64,000 bases of DNA from contig CP084616.1 of NCBI GenBank assembly GCA_025917655.1, forward strand, positions 1,426,001 to 1,490,000, given 5' to 3'. This document shows positions 11,141 through 21,578 of the stretch, piece by piece. The translations under genes and the position numbers were made by a program. The notes below the pieces were generated by a model. It worked only from the letters and a program-made list of their open reading frames with translations. It was not told where the DNA came from and did no database searches. This DNA comes from Chlorella sorokiniana (Eukaryota; Chlorophyta; Trebouxiophyceae; Chlorellales; Chlorellaceae). Every line of letters starts with the position of its first letter. The first letter of the stretch is position 1.

Positions 11141-14100
11141 TCATGCATCGTCGGCTGGCGCTGGACCGCTGCCTTCCGACTCTGCAGGTGCCGCATCCCC
11201 GGCCGGGCCTGATGCCTCCTCGGCAGGGGCGGCCGCCTCTTCAACGGGGCGGCCTCTGTGCCTGCGCCTGCAGCTCCCGTCTCCTCGGCGGGGGTGGGCT
11301 CAGCGTCTGCCGCAGCGTCAGCGGGCTCTGCTGCCTCAGGGTGCGCCTCCATGTACGCCTGCACATAGGCCTGCACAGCGGGGGCCAGCAGATACAACAG
11401 AAGTGGGTTGCCAGCAGCACACGCGCAACGCAGCCCGAGGGCAGGGCTGGGCGCCGCAACAGGACCTTCTTGCTCAACGACAGCGGCCCTGCGAGCGCGC
11501 CCTGCAAGCTTGCACCCACCACCCACCTGTGCGATGGCGATGATCTCCGCTTTGCGCGCCTTGAGGCTGAATCCATACTGCTCCTCTGCGGCAGCGACGC
11601 GGCGGGGGAGGGGAAACCGTGAGCAGATCTCCGCCTCTGCCGGCGGCAGCCGCTTGGGCAGACACACTGAAGCCACGGGGCAAGGCCATGCAGCTCGCCT
11701 GGCCCGTCACCCGCGCGCGCAGCCAGCACGCACCCAGTTTCCGCAGGATGGGCTTGGGGGTGATACTGGGCAGCTGCTCCTCAGGGAAACCCTTCAGGAT
11801 GGCCTCCACAGACGCCCTGAGCTCGGTGGCGGCAACCTGCAAAGGCGAGGGGCGAGCCACATGGCAGAACAAGATGGCGAGCACAGCGCAAGTCGCGCAC
11901 AGCCCGACGAGTTTTGCGAGCCCGACTTGGTTTTAGGGGGCAGGGGCACGCCAGCATTGGGCAGCCAGATTCGTGGCCGGCAGCGAGGCGGCAAGGGCCC
12001 GGGTGCGCACCTTGCTGGCGGGGTCAGCTTGCTCGTCCGCCTCCCCTCGTCCATCGGTTGTGCCTCTGCCTGCTGGGTTGGGAACCAGCTGAAGGATCGA
12101 GGAAAGAGCTCGAACACAGTAACAGCAGGGTCTCCACCCAAGAGATGCGCTGTCCAAGCCATCCCGGGAAGCAGCGCCCAGGCAGCCCACGCACCTCGTC
12201 TGACGCAGCGGCAGGCTTGCGGGCCCGCCCGCCGCTCGCCCTACGGTCCTTCTTGGCGGGAAGCTTCTCCTCCTCGCTCTCCTCCCCTTCGTCACCTTCC
12301 TCCACCTCATCCTCAACCTGCATCCCTCCGCCGCCGAGCAGCCAGGGCATGCTTCAGGGGCGGCGCACCATCTGCTGGCTTGCACCACCACCCGGCACCA
12401 ACCACCAACAGCCAGCTGCAAGCAAGCAGGCTTGGGCTGCCGTGGCGCCCCTCTCCCCACCTCGCTCTCTTCTGGCTCGTCATCCTCCTCGCCTTCCTCC
12501 TCCTTCTTGGCCTTCTGCAGAGTGCGCCAAGCCCACAGAAGACCAGACAAAGTCAGAGCCGCCAAACAGGGAGTGCAGCCTGATGCAGGTAAGCAGGGCG
12601 GGCTGGGCGGCTCTGTCCAGCACACCTTGGCAGGCCGTCCCACGCCGCCGCCGCTCTTCCGCTTGGCCCCCTTCTCCTGCTTCGCCTTGTCCTGCAGCAG
12701 CCCGCCATACAGTGGCAAAGCCAGCAACAAGGCTCAAGCGGAGCGCGACTGCTGGTGGTCGCCCGTTCCCTGCCAAAACGGCAGGCCAGCAGCAAAGCCA
12801 GCAAAAACACGCGCCTTCCCCTCCCGCCGCCCACCTTGTCCTTCTTGGCTGCTGCCCGCTCCTTCTTGGCCCGCTCCTTTTCCTTCTTGGCCGCCTCCTG
12901 CGGGTACAAGGGCCGCGTGGGGCTGCCGCCAGCTCAGATTCCTGGCCCACAGACTCCCCTCTGACATGCCCCAACCGTCTCCTTGCGCCCTGCCTGCTTC
13001 AAACAGGTCCCGCCTGCCCTCCCATTCACCCCACCCACCCAGAAACTCCCAAAGAGCAGGGAGTGGCCGGATTCCCCTCCACACACACACACGAATCACA
13101 AAGAGCAGGGAGGCGGCCGACCCCCCCCCACACACACACACACACCCACACACCCACCCACCCACCCACCCACACCCACACCCACACCCACACCCACACA
13201 CCCACACACACCCACACACACACCTTGGCCGCAAGGTCAACGTCGCTCAGGGCCCGGGGCTCCTGCAGGAACTCAAGCACCCGCTCCACCTTGGCGGGCT
13301 GGGGGAGGAGGGGGGTGGGGGGGTCGCATGCGGGGTTGGGCAGGCAGGCATGGAGGAGGGGGGCAGGGGGCCCGCCGTGGGGGGCGGCCGGAGCGCTGGC
13401 GACAGCGCAGCATGCCAAACGGCAGCAGCAGTGGGGTGGGCGCGCTGACGCAGCTGCAAGGGGGCCGCAGCGCAGGCCACGCGAGGCGCCGGCAGGGCAG
13501 CAGCGGAAGATTCCTGCGGCCCCACCTTGTCCCCTGAGCCGCGGGGCAGGTCCAGGGCGTCCATGAGGCGGTGCAGCAGCTCCAGCTTCCACTTGCCCAG
13601 GCTGGCCCGCCGCGCCTCCGTCTCCTTCTCCTGCGCACAGCGGGGGCAGCGGGGGCAGCAGGGGTGGGGCCAACCGGGTGCATGGGGTAAGGCCAGGCGT
13701 CGCTGCCTGCACGGCCCGCGTTGCGCACAGCACACTCTGCTCGCCCAGTTTCCCTCCATGCCTTGCCCAGGCGCTGAGGCACGCTCCCGTGCAGCCCGCC
13801 TCCAGGCTAAAGTCGAGAATTTGCTTGGCAAGCAGAGCAGCGGCTTGCCTTCTGGTCCTCGGCAAAAGCGAAGCCAGAGAAATCGAGCACCGCTTTCTTG
13901 CGCGTGTTGGCCTGCAGGGGGAGGGGCCCAGCCGCACGATCAGCGCTGCCGCAGCCCTTTCGGCCCCTCCTCCGCCGTCCCTGCCCCTGCCATATGACTG
14001 CCAGCTGGTGCGCAAGCGGCGGCCCCGGCACCCCATGGCCCCAGCCGGCAGCTGGTTGCGCAGCTCACCACGCCCTTGCGGCGGAAGAGCAGGTTGTGCA

Positions 14101-15084
14101 GCCCCTCTACAAGCTCATCCTTGCCTGTCACCTGCGAAGGCGGGCAAGGAACACCCAAACAGAGGCGGGCGAGTGCTCAAGCTGAACAACCACACACGCA
14201 GCGTGACATGCGCAGCGTGGGCGCAGCTTGGCGCCCAGCGCAGTCGCCGTGCATCTGTCCCTGGCAAGGCGAGCAGCTATCTCGATCGCGCATGTTTTCG
14301 GCTGTGATCCCAACACTGGCCACACGCCGCCCGGGGGGGGGGCACCTTGCCGAGCTTGAAGGCGACGTTTGGGATGTCGCGGAGGCGGGCGCCGCTGCCC
14401 CCCACCGCCAGCACCTCCTCCACGTCCTTCTTGGGCGCCTCAGCGGGCAGGAAGAACTCGGTCTGCACTGGGCTCGCCAGCAGAGGGCTTGCTGGTCAGA
14501 GTTGCAAGGAGGCAGGCGGCGCAGCCGGAGCACACAAATGCCATCAGAGACTGCGCCTGCAAGGGTCCAGCAGGGCGGCTTGGCGCCAGCCTGCCCCACC
14601 TGTTTGCGCTCGCGCCGCATGCGGCCGCCGGTGCCGGTGCCTGCCTCGGAGCCGGGCGTTGCCTTCGGCTTGGGCTTGGCGGGTGCGGTCTTGGGAGTCT
14701 TGGCAGGCTTGTCATTGCTCGCTGGCGCCTCCCCAGCCGCAGGGGCCTCCTCTCCACCGGCTGCAGGGGCGTCCTCTCTCACAGGAGCAGCCTCTTCTGC
14801 AGCAGTAGGGGGCTGAGCTCAGGCGCGTTGGATGCTGCCGCCGCCGCACTGCACTGCAGCTCTGGCATCTGGCAACCCCGGTCTGTTGCTCATTGAGCGT
14901 ATAAGCCGCCCTGCCGCGTTATCGAGTGTCTAAGGAGCAGTGCTGGGCCCGAAAGCCGACGCTTAAGCACCATACCACCCAAGATTGCTTGATCACCTGC
15001 GGATGCAGTGGCAGCCTCTTCCACCGTTTTCTCCCCAACTTCCACAGCCACCTCCTCAGCAGATGCAACATCAGGAGCCTCCAT
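11141..15084 (-). CDS. DEK: DEK family chromatin protein
   Basis: Fourteen exons read right to left (15084-14997, 14817-14600, 14462-14346, 14131-14069, 13911-13849, 13630-13526, 13298-13224, 12897-12835, 12691-12626, 12514-12461, 12317-12195, 11836-11734, 11585-11527, 11370-11141), about 475 residues. DEK binds DNA and chromatin, favours bent or cruciform DNA and introduces supercoils. Visible in order: an acidic/Ala N-terminus; GRMRRERKQ before the SAP-like core; VTGKDELVEGLHNLLFRRKG and LDFSGFAFAEDQK, typical of DEK; long Lys/Glu tracts (KKEKERAKKERAAAKKDK); and the C-terminal DEK_C domain (ASVEAILKGFPEEQLPSITP, YGFSLKARKAEI). The fifth intron (right to left) starts GC (AAG|GCAAGC). The GGGG at 11246-11249 seems one base short: with it the tail stays acidic (PAEEASGPAGD) and stops at 11141; as written the frame turns basic and ends at 11095. 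Confidence 0.88.
13120..13224 (+). repeat. CA/CCCACA microsatellite in a DEK intron
   Basis: About 105 bases of CA and CCCACA units run up to base 13224. On the coding (-) strand this is a GT/GGGTGT tract starting right at the 5' splice site AAG|GTGTGT, so the repeat is part of the donor. Confidence 0.9.
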
Positions 15085-15531
15085 CACCCTCAGCGAGCCG
15101 TTGCTAGATATTTATGCGCTGTCGATGCCGACGGTGGCGAGCTCTGCCGGCAGCCGTCCAACTCGCGATCGATTTTATGGCGCCGCCAACGCAAATGGAT
15201 CGCTTCCCATCATTCCAATCGTCTGAGCTGGCGCCAGCATGACGGAATGGCCTGTTTGAACGGTTGGGGAGCTTGCATTTATTCTCTCGGACCAAATATA
15301 TGATCATTATGCAGGGAGACTTGCGCCGTTTCGTCGAACGGAGGCATAAAGAAAAGAACTCAAGTTTCACGCCGCAAGTAGACCAGCAGCAGCATGGACG
15401 TGCAGATGCCAGCACAAAAAGACCAGGACGCAAGTTTCTAGCTGCCCTTAGTTCCCAGCTGGTCCGTGGTGGGGCGGCGCCACCCTGGCGCTGTGGAGTT
15501 GCGGACCGGACCAGGACCTGAAGCGCCATGC
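15085..15531. promoter_or_regulatory. Divergent promoter between DEK (-) and a zinc-finger-like gene (+)
   Basis: The 447 bases between two head-to-head start codons are less GC-rich than the flanking exons, with AT-rich words near 15105-15115 and 15280-15350. It must contain both transcription starts. I cannot point to a specific TATA box or operator. Confidence 0.5.
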
Positions 15532-16298
15532 ATGCCACTGCAACAGGCAGCTGCTGGAGAGCTCCCAATGCTGCAGCAACAGTCGAATGGGCAGGTAGCA
15601 GACCCACGGATTGTGCAGCAGCAGCCCCGGTTGGGCAACACCGAGACGCAGCCAGCAGGGCTCCTCCCCTGCCCCCTGTGCGGCCAGCTTCTGCCTGCTG
15701 GGCAGGAGTTGCAAGAGCATGTGGATCAGGAACTTGTCTTGCTGGAAGCAGCCGAAACGGCAAACCAAGGCGCTGAGGGCGGCGGTGGTAGCGGCATGCG
15801 AAGAAGGGGTCAGCAAGTGCCAGGTGGCGACAGGCAGCAACACCAGTTTGAGCAGCAGCCACCCACTGCATTGCAGAACCAGGATCAGCGGCGACTTGCA
15901 GCACGTCAGGTTCAGCCAGTGCAGCAGCATCAAGCGCCAATCTTGGTGTTAGGCGGCGCACCAAAGGTCACTGCTCCGACCGACCGCCGCCTCCTGGCCC
16001 AGCTGCAGCGCCAGCGCTTGCTTCCCACCAAGCGGCAGCGCCCGGCTGCCCCTGAGTTCAATTTCTACAGTGATGGGCATGGAGAGTGGGTGAGGCCTTG
16101 TTGCTGTGTGGCTGGGGCCTGATCCTGGCCACGGTTGGCGGGATTCTGGTGTGGCAATGTCCTGCCCACAACCCACGGTCTTTGACAACACCCATGCATG
16201 CTTTCTTCCACGCTGTGTAGGCTGGAGAAGACATTGGGCTGGATGGTGCTGAGCATGTGGGGCTGCGATGGGAGGGGATGGGCACAACAGACTTCTGA
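15532..16298 (+). CDS. Small Gln-rich protein with a CxxC..H zinc-finger-like motif, unknown
   Basis: Two exons: 15532-16089 and 16221-16298, joined in phase (GHGEW to AGEDIGLDGAEHVG), about 211 residues. The ATG at 15532 is the first in-frame ATG before the conserved-looking part. Near residue 44 comes LPCPLCGQLLPAGQELQEHV, a CPxC finger-like motif ending EHVDQEL. It recalls finger segments of some E3 ligases and UBZ-type fingers, but the fourth ligand is not obvious and no RING follows. The middle is Gln-rich; the end has RLLPTKRQRPAAPEFNFYSD, a basic then aromatic stretch. A role in ubiquitin or nucleic-acid binding would be a guess. It is transcribed away from DEK with a shared upstream region. 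The gene itself is well supported by one clean intron and a stop at 16296-16298. Confidence 0.6.
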
Positions 16299-16826
16299 CA
16301 GGGGGCAGCAGCTGTTGCAGCGTGAGGGGCCTGCTGTTGTCCGTCCGCTTTAGGCTAGCTCACCATAGACCGCTGTGTTACAGACCGCTGGGTAAAGTCC
16401 GTAAGAGATGATCGCAAGAAGACGGATAAGGGTCAATGCAGGGAACAGATCTAGGGCAGAGAACGGATGCAGAGCATGCACAGCACAGCACAGCAGTGCC
16501 GCTGCAACAGCAGCCATCCAGCCGCGGCCCCCGCCTCGCCCTCACGGCTCATTGCAATGCATGGCTTGACACAGTTTACTGCGCAACAACCCTCCTGCTG
16601 CAAGTTTATCTACTCACTCAAGATCCCATGTGTGGCATGGGGGAAGATTCTTCTGCTAAGCTCCCCGCCCCCAGGTTCAGCTGCCGCAGCTGCGCACGTG
16701 GGCGCCAGCTGGCAAAATCACCCCATCGTCGGAGCCGAGGAAGCTAGGGCTTCCCTTGCGACCTCAAACGCCAGTGCACCTCGCTCAACTGTGTTCGATC
16801 GCCGTTGGCTGTTTGAAAGGCCCGAA
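16299..16826. other. Intergenic/5' UTR region before the NAT transporter
   Basis: It contains the 3' UTR of the zinc-finger-like gene and the upstream region of the NAT gene. GACCGCTG occurs twice near 16370-16392. The frame upstream of 16827 is open back to an ATG at 16467 but encodes no recognisable sequence and may be 5' UTR. Confidence 0.45.
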
Positions 16827-19800
16827 ATGACGACACCCACGTGGGCAACCGGCTCCCTTGCGGTGCCGGACGGCAGCCAGGCCTTGGAGATCGAATACGG
16901 GGACACAAAGAGCGGCAGCCTTGGCAACGGGTCAGACAAACCAGAGGAGCAAACAGCGCCGCTTGCCGCAGCCGAGCCAGGCGTGACCCCTGAAGCCCGC
17001 CCCGAGGCCAAAGGTGAGCTCGACACACGTGCTTCTGACAAAACAGCAGTTGGAGGACGCCCCTGCTCTGCTCAGCGGTGCTGCAGCCTCTACTCCTGTA
17101 TCAGCCCGCGGTCCTGTCCCCGCCCCAATTCCCAGTCCGTTATGGAATCACCGACGTCCCCCCTGGTGGCTGTGCATCGTGCTTGGATTCCAAACCTACC
17201 TGACCATGCTTGGCGCTACCGTGCTGATCCCCATCCTGCTTGTCCCAGCCATGGGGGCGACACCGAAGGTGCGCCGCCGAGTGGCGAGGCGGCTCCAGAT
17301 CCCCCGCGCCGCTCGCTCCCCTCCCCTCGCTCACCTCCTTCCCTCTGGTGCAGACCTGGCCAAGACCATCTGCACCTGCTTCTTCGCCTCCGGCATCAAC
17401 ACACTGCTGCAGACGCTGCTGGGCACGCGCCTCCCGATTGTGCAGGTGCGTCACGCCTGCCATGCACCCCGTGCCCTCCGCACGGCCCCCAGCGGCCTGC
17501 ACCCCACATACGTTGCCCGCAGGGAGGGAGCTTTGCGTACATCAGTCCCGTGCTGACCATCGCCGCCAGCATCCAGGCCAGCAAGAGCTTTGAGTCGGAC
17601 CACGACCGCTTTGTGGTGCGGCGGGGGGGAGGCCGAACGCACCAGGCAGAATTGCTGCTGCACGGGGCTCGCAGACTGCGCTGCGCGGCCGAGATGCAGG
17701 CTCCCGCGGACGCGGGAGCAGCTCCGGGATGCCAATGGGCGGGCTGCGTCCTCCAGCTCGTGTGTCGCTGCTGCGATGCTGTACTGCCCCTGCCGCCGCA
17801 CACCATGCAGTACACCATGCGAGAGCTGCAGGGCGGCATCATAGGCTCAGCCCTCATCGCCCTCGGCCTCGCCCTCTTCTCCGTCTTCCTCTGGCTGCTC
17901 AAGTGCGGCGGCCGCCGCGCGGCTGCATCAGCCAAGCGCCCGCTGCGCCCGCTCCCTGCTGCCTTGGCGGCCCACGTGCCGCCCGCTGGCTGCTTCCGCG
18001 CCGTCTCCCCAGCCCTGCCACTGGCACCCTTGCTTGCCCCTCCCCCAGACACACCCGCCTACGCCCGCCCGCTGCCGCCCTCGCCCGCAGGCACCTGTCC
18101 CCCATCACCATCGGCGTCAACATCGCCATCCTGGGGCTGTCGCTGTATGCTTCGGGCTGGCCCACCATGGGCACCTGCATCCAGCTGGGCATGCCAGCCA
18201 TGGTCCTCATGTGAGCTCTGTGAGGGCCCCCCTGCTGGGGCCGCTGAGGGCACTGGGGCTGGGAGGGAGCGGGGGGTGGAGGGGCCCCCACCCGCGGATT
18301 GGGCGGGGGGGGAGGTGGAAGCTGTGCCCGAGCATATGCACGCTCTGCCTTTGTAGCAAGCATGGGGCTGCATACCTCCAGAGCACCAGCTAAAGCGATT
18401 TTAGCACAGCCAGCTCCCACGGGGTCAGGGGCACACAAGCCGCCGCCGCTCCCACGCCCGAACCTTCCCAAGCACACAGGGGCGGCCCTGCCCTCACACC
18501 AGCCCCTGTTCCCTGCCCGGCAGCATCATCTTTGGCTTCCACATGCGCCGCATCAAGATCTTTGGCATGGCCGTGTTTGGCCTGTTCCCCGTCGTGCTGG
18601 GGCTGGGCCTCACCTGGCTGTACGCATACATCGCCACCGTGGCGGGCGCCTACGACAACTCCCCCGGAGACCCAGGCGCGCCGCCGCTGCTCGGCCCCCC
18701 CCGCCCGCCCCTCCTGCGCCCGCCACACAGCCTGCCGCCTGCTGCCAGCCGCTGCACAAGCTTGCAGGGCGCGTGCCACGCCTCCTCGGCCGGCCGCCGC
18801 CGCGCTGCAGGCCAGCTCCGTCGCTGCCCCCGTGGCACTCGCCATCGCCTCCCCATTCTCTCAACCCTTTCCCTCTGCTTCTCTCAACCCTTTCCCTCTG
18901 CTTCTTCCGCTTCCTTTGCTCCGCCGCAGAAGTCCTGCACCACTGACCAGGCCAACTTTGACTACATCCTGTCGGTGGCGCCGTGGTTCCGCTTCCCTTA
19001 CCCGGGCCAGTGGGGCTCCCCATCTTCAACGCCAGCGGCGTCTTCACCATGATGGCTGCAATCATCCCCGCCGCGCTGGAGTCCATCGGTGCGTCGCGTC
19101 CCGGCTGCGCCTGGTTGTGCCAACCGTAGTGCCAGTGTCAGCATGTTGTGCAGCTGCCGCGCCTTGCCTTCAATGCTTGCCACACTGGCAGCAGTTTGGG
19201 GCCCTTTGCCGCACACACACCCCGGCACATGCTCAACACCCCCATCCACACACCCGCCTCGCCCAGGCGACTACTACGCCGCCGCGCGCTGGCGGGCGCC
19301 CGCAGCCGCCCACCGACGTCATCAGCCGCGCCCTGTTCATCGAGTCGCTGTGCTGCGCTGTGTCGGGCCTCTTTGGCACCACCTCCGGCTCGACCGCCTA
19401 CGCAGGCAAGCCTGCTGCTGCCCAGCGGGCTGCCGCCGTGCACGCAGCAGGGCAAGCCACAGCGCCTTGCCATCTGGTCCAGCGTTCTGTTGACTGAATG
19501 GCCACTGGCCTTGTTCCCAGGGCCTTCTTCCCAGGGAGAAAGCACATGCGTGGTGCCTTCTCCCCCAAAGCGTTGCAGAGAATGTCGGCGCCATCGCCAT
19601 CACCGGCGTGGCGTCGCGCCGCGTCACCCAGACCGGCGCCGTCATCATGATCATCCTGGGCATGATTGGTGCGGGGGCAGCAGGAGGGCTGCAGGGAGCT
19701 GCGTGTGTGCACAGCCTGGCAGCCACCATGCAATGACTGCCCTGGGCGCTTTGACCCTGCTGGCTCGCAGCCTGCAGCTCCTGCAAGCAGCGCAGGAGCT

Positions 19801-21208
19801 ATGTCCACCTTCCGTCCAAAGATGCCCCACCTCATCAGCTGGTCAAGTTTCGGCCCGACCCGCGCCCCCTCTGCCCTCCCGCTGGCGCCGCGCAGAGAAG
19901 TTTGGCGCCCTGTTTGCTTCCATCCCCCAGGCGCTGGTGGCGGGCGTGTTCACCGTCATGTTCTCGCTCATTGCGGGCGTGGGTGAGCTCCCCCCCCCTG
20001 CTGCAAGGGAGAGGTCGAATAGCTGTCTGCTCACCTGCTGAGCTGCCGAGCTGGGCGCGTCGCACGAGGGCCAGAACCAAAATCGTTGCCTTCGCCCCCT
20101 GCAACACGCCGCCGCCCCTGCCCCTCAACCAACAGGATTCTCCAACCTCGAGGGCGTCAACCTTCAGTCCGAGCGCAACATCTTCATCCTGGGCATAGGC
20201 CTCTACAACGGTGGGCTGCTGCACCGCCGACGTGCTGCTGCTGCGCCTGCCTCCGCTGCTGCTGGCCCCGCTGGGGGCCTGCGAGCTCCGATGGGCGTCG
20301 GCCGCAGGGTGCCCCTTGCCCTCCCGCGCCACATTGCTCGAACCGCTCATCTCCACCAATGCACCCACTGCAACCCTTGCTGCAGGCCTGTCCATTCCCG
20401 ACTACTTCTCCTCCTTTGCCGCCGCCAACGGCCACGGCCCCGTCAACACCGGCTCCGCCACCGTCAACAACATCCTCAACTCCATCTTCTCCACCCCCGC
20501 CGCCGTCGCCCTCATGACCTGCCTGCTGCTGGACCTCACCATCCCGGTGGCCCGGGCGAGCGCGCCCGGGAGGCCTGGCAGCGGCAGAGGTGGGCTGTGC
20601 TGCACGCCCGCTGCGCAACCGGGGCCGCGCGGGCTGAGCATGCAGGGGAAAGGGCTGCTGACCATGGTCTGTAATGACGTGTGCGCCGCCCGCCCCTGCC
20701 TGCCTCGGCTTCAACGCCCCACTGACTCGATAATGTGCCCCCCGGGAACTGTTGTCACTGCTGCGCAGCGGAGCGGCCGCTGGTGGGAGGACGCTGAGCT
20801 GGAGCGGGTGAGGCCTTGGCAGCCCTGGGCTTGCTGACGAGCCGGGTCTTGCTGCTGGCAGGGATGGGCTCCGCCCTGGCAGTTCTGACTCTCAATCGTC
20901 CCACACCCCCTCGTCCTCATCCCTGCCCCTCCCGTCCAAAAATCACAACAACCCCACCCACCCCTTTTCCCTTGCAGCTCTACGGCTGGCCCTTTGGCCT
21001 CACCCCCAAGTGGCGGCGCCTGGTCGACCCTTACAAGGCAGCCGGCTGGAGTGTGCTGGTCAAGGGCTGGGAGGCCGTCAGCTGCGGGCCCAAGCGGCGC
21101 CACCTGGCCCAGAAGCTCAAGCTCAAGCTCAAGCGCAGGCGGAGCGGGGAGGCAGAAGGCGGCCTGGGCTCAGCCCAGGCGCCGCCGCCGCAGGCTCCAC
21201 TTGTGTAG
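16827..21208 (+). CDS. Nucleobase-ascorbate transporter (NAT/NCS2 family)
   Basis: Fifteen exons from 16827-17013 to 20978-21208. NAT proteins import xanthine, uric acid, uracil, other bases or ascorbate, usually with H+ or Na+, across the plasma membrane. Visible: a hydrophilic N-terminus; TM1 LGFQTYLTMLGATVLIP; GTRLPIVQGGSFAYISP; and the NAT signature ENVGAIAITGVASRR near 19577-19630, which fits [QEP]NxGxxxxT[RKG]. KFGALFASIPQALVAGVF follows, and a basic C-terminal tail. The usual QH of TM1 is QT here. The signature is split by a GC-AG intron (GCAG|GCAAGC at 19406), and another GC donor lies at 18676. The family frame needs one more base at GGGGG 17253-17257 and CCCC 19018-19021, one fewer at 18661-18667, and repair near 19276-19315. 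An ATG at 16467 is in frame, so the start is uncertain. Confidence 0.88.
18676..18929 (+). other. GC-AG intron in the NAT gene
   Basis: No GT lies within about 60 bases of the expected exon end, while CAG|GCGCGC does. Using it, after removing one base from the CCCCCGG at 18661-18667, gives YDNSPETQKSCTTDQ, matching the TQxSC seen in plant NAT proteins. The acceptor is CCGCCGCAG. Confidence 0.6.
18858..18903 (+). repeat. 23-bp direct repeat, two copies, intronic
   Basis: CTCTCAACCCTTTCCCTCTG followed by CTT is repeated with a 23-base period inside the GC-AG intron 18676-18929 of the NAT gene, just before the acceptor. It forms most of the polypyrimidine tract. Confidence 0.85.
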
Positions 21209-21471
21209 GCCTGCATGCCAGCTGTGCCCTTGGTGATGGTAGGCATTTGACTGGGCTGGCGTGCCTTCTGCATTCCTCTTGTGTATTCTTCAACAACCGG
21301 AACCCTCTGAGGCCGAGAGTGCCTCTTGTTTCGTACGTTATAAGCATGCCTTCCAATTGCTTTGTACCTCAGTGTACCTTACCATACATGTCCCAGATGT
21401 GACCTTGAACTGCGTTACTTGTTGCTGCTCTGTTATATTCTCTGCACAATTCAGCAGCTCTGGTAGTGTCT

Positions 21472-21476
21472 ATGTA
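21472..21476 (+). terminator. UGUAA poly(A) signal of the NAT gene
   Basis: TGTAA lies about 265 bases after the stop at 21208, within an unusually AT-rich patch (about 21430-21535) that repeats TTAGCAA-like words. The opposing gene stops at 21579, so the two 3' UTRs nearly touch or overlap. Confidence 0.5.
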
Positions 21477-21578
21477 ATATTATTAGCAATACTATCAGCA
21501 ACTTATTTATTTTTAGGTATATTATTAGCAACTGATCAGCCACCCGCCGATGATCCCCGCCCGACAGCCCCGGGACTG

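Noticed and set aside
13120-13224. CRISPR-like repeat array
   Set aside because: Units are 2-6 bases without spacers; a plain microsatellite in a eukaryotic intron.
11408-13566. Long + strand open frames (391 and 550 codons) opposite DEK
   Set aside because: They overlap DEK exons antisense and run through its CA microsatellite; composition is low-complexity Pro/Ser/His/Thr.
16467-16826. In-frame ATG at 16467 as start of the NAT protein
   Set aside because: The 120 extra residues are Ser/Ala/Gln-rich, contain intron-like CCCCCAG words and show no similarity to NAT N-termini. Kept only as an alternative.
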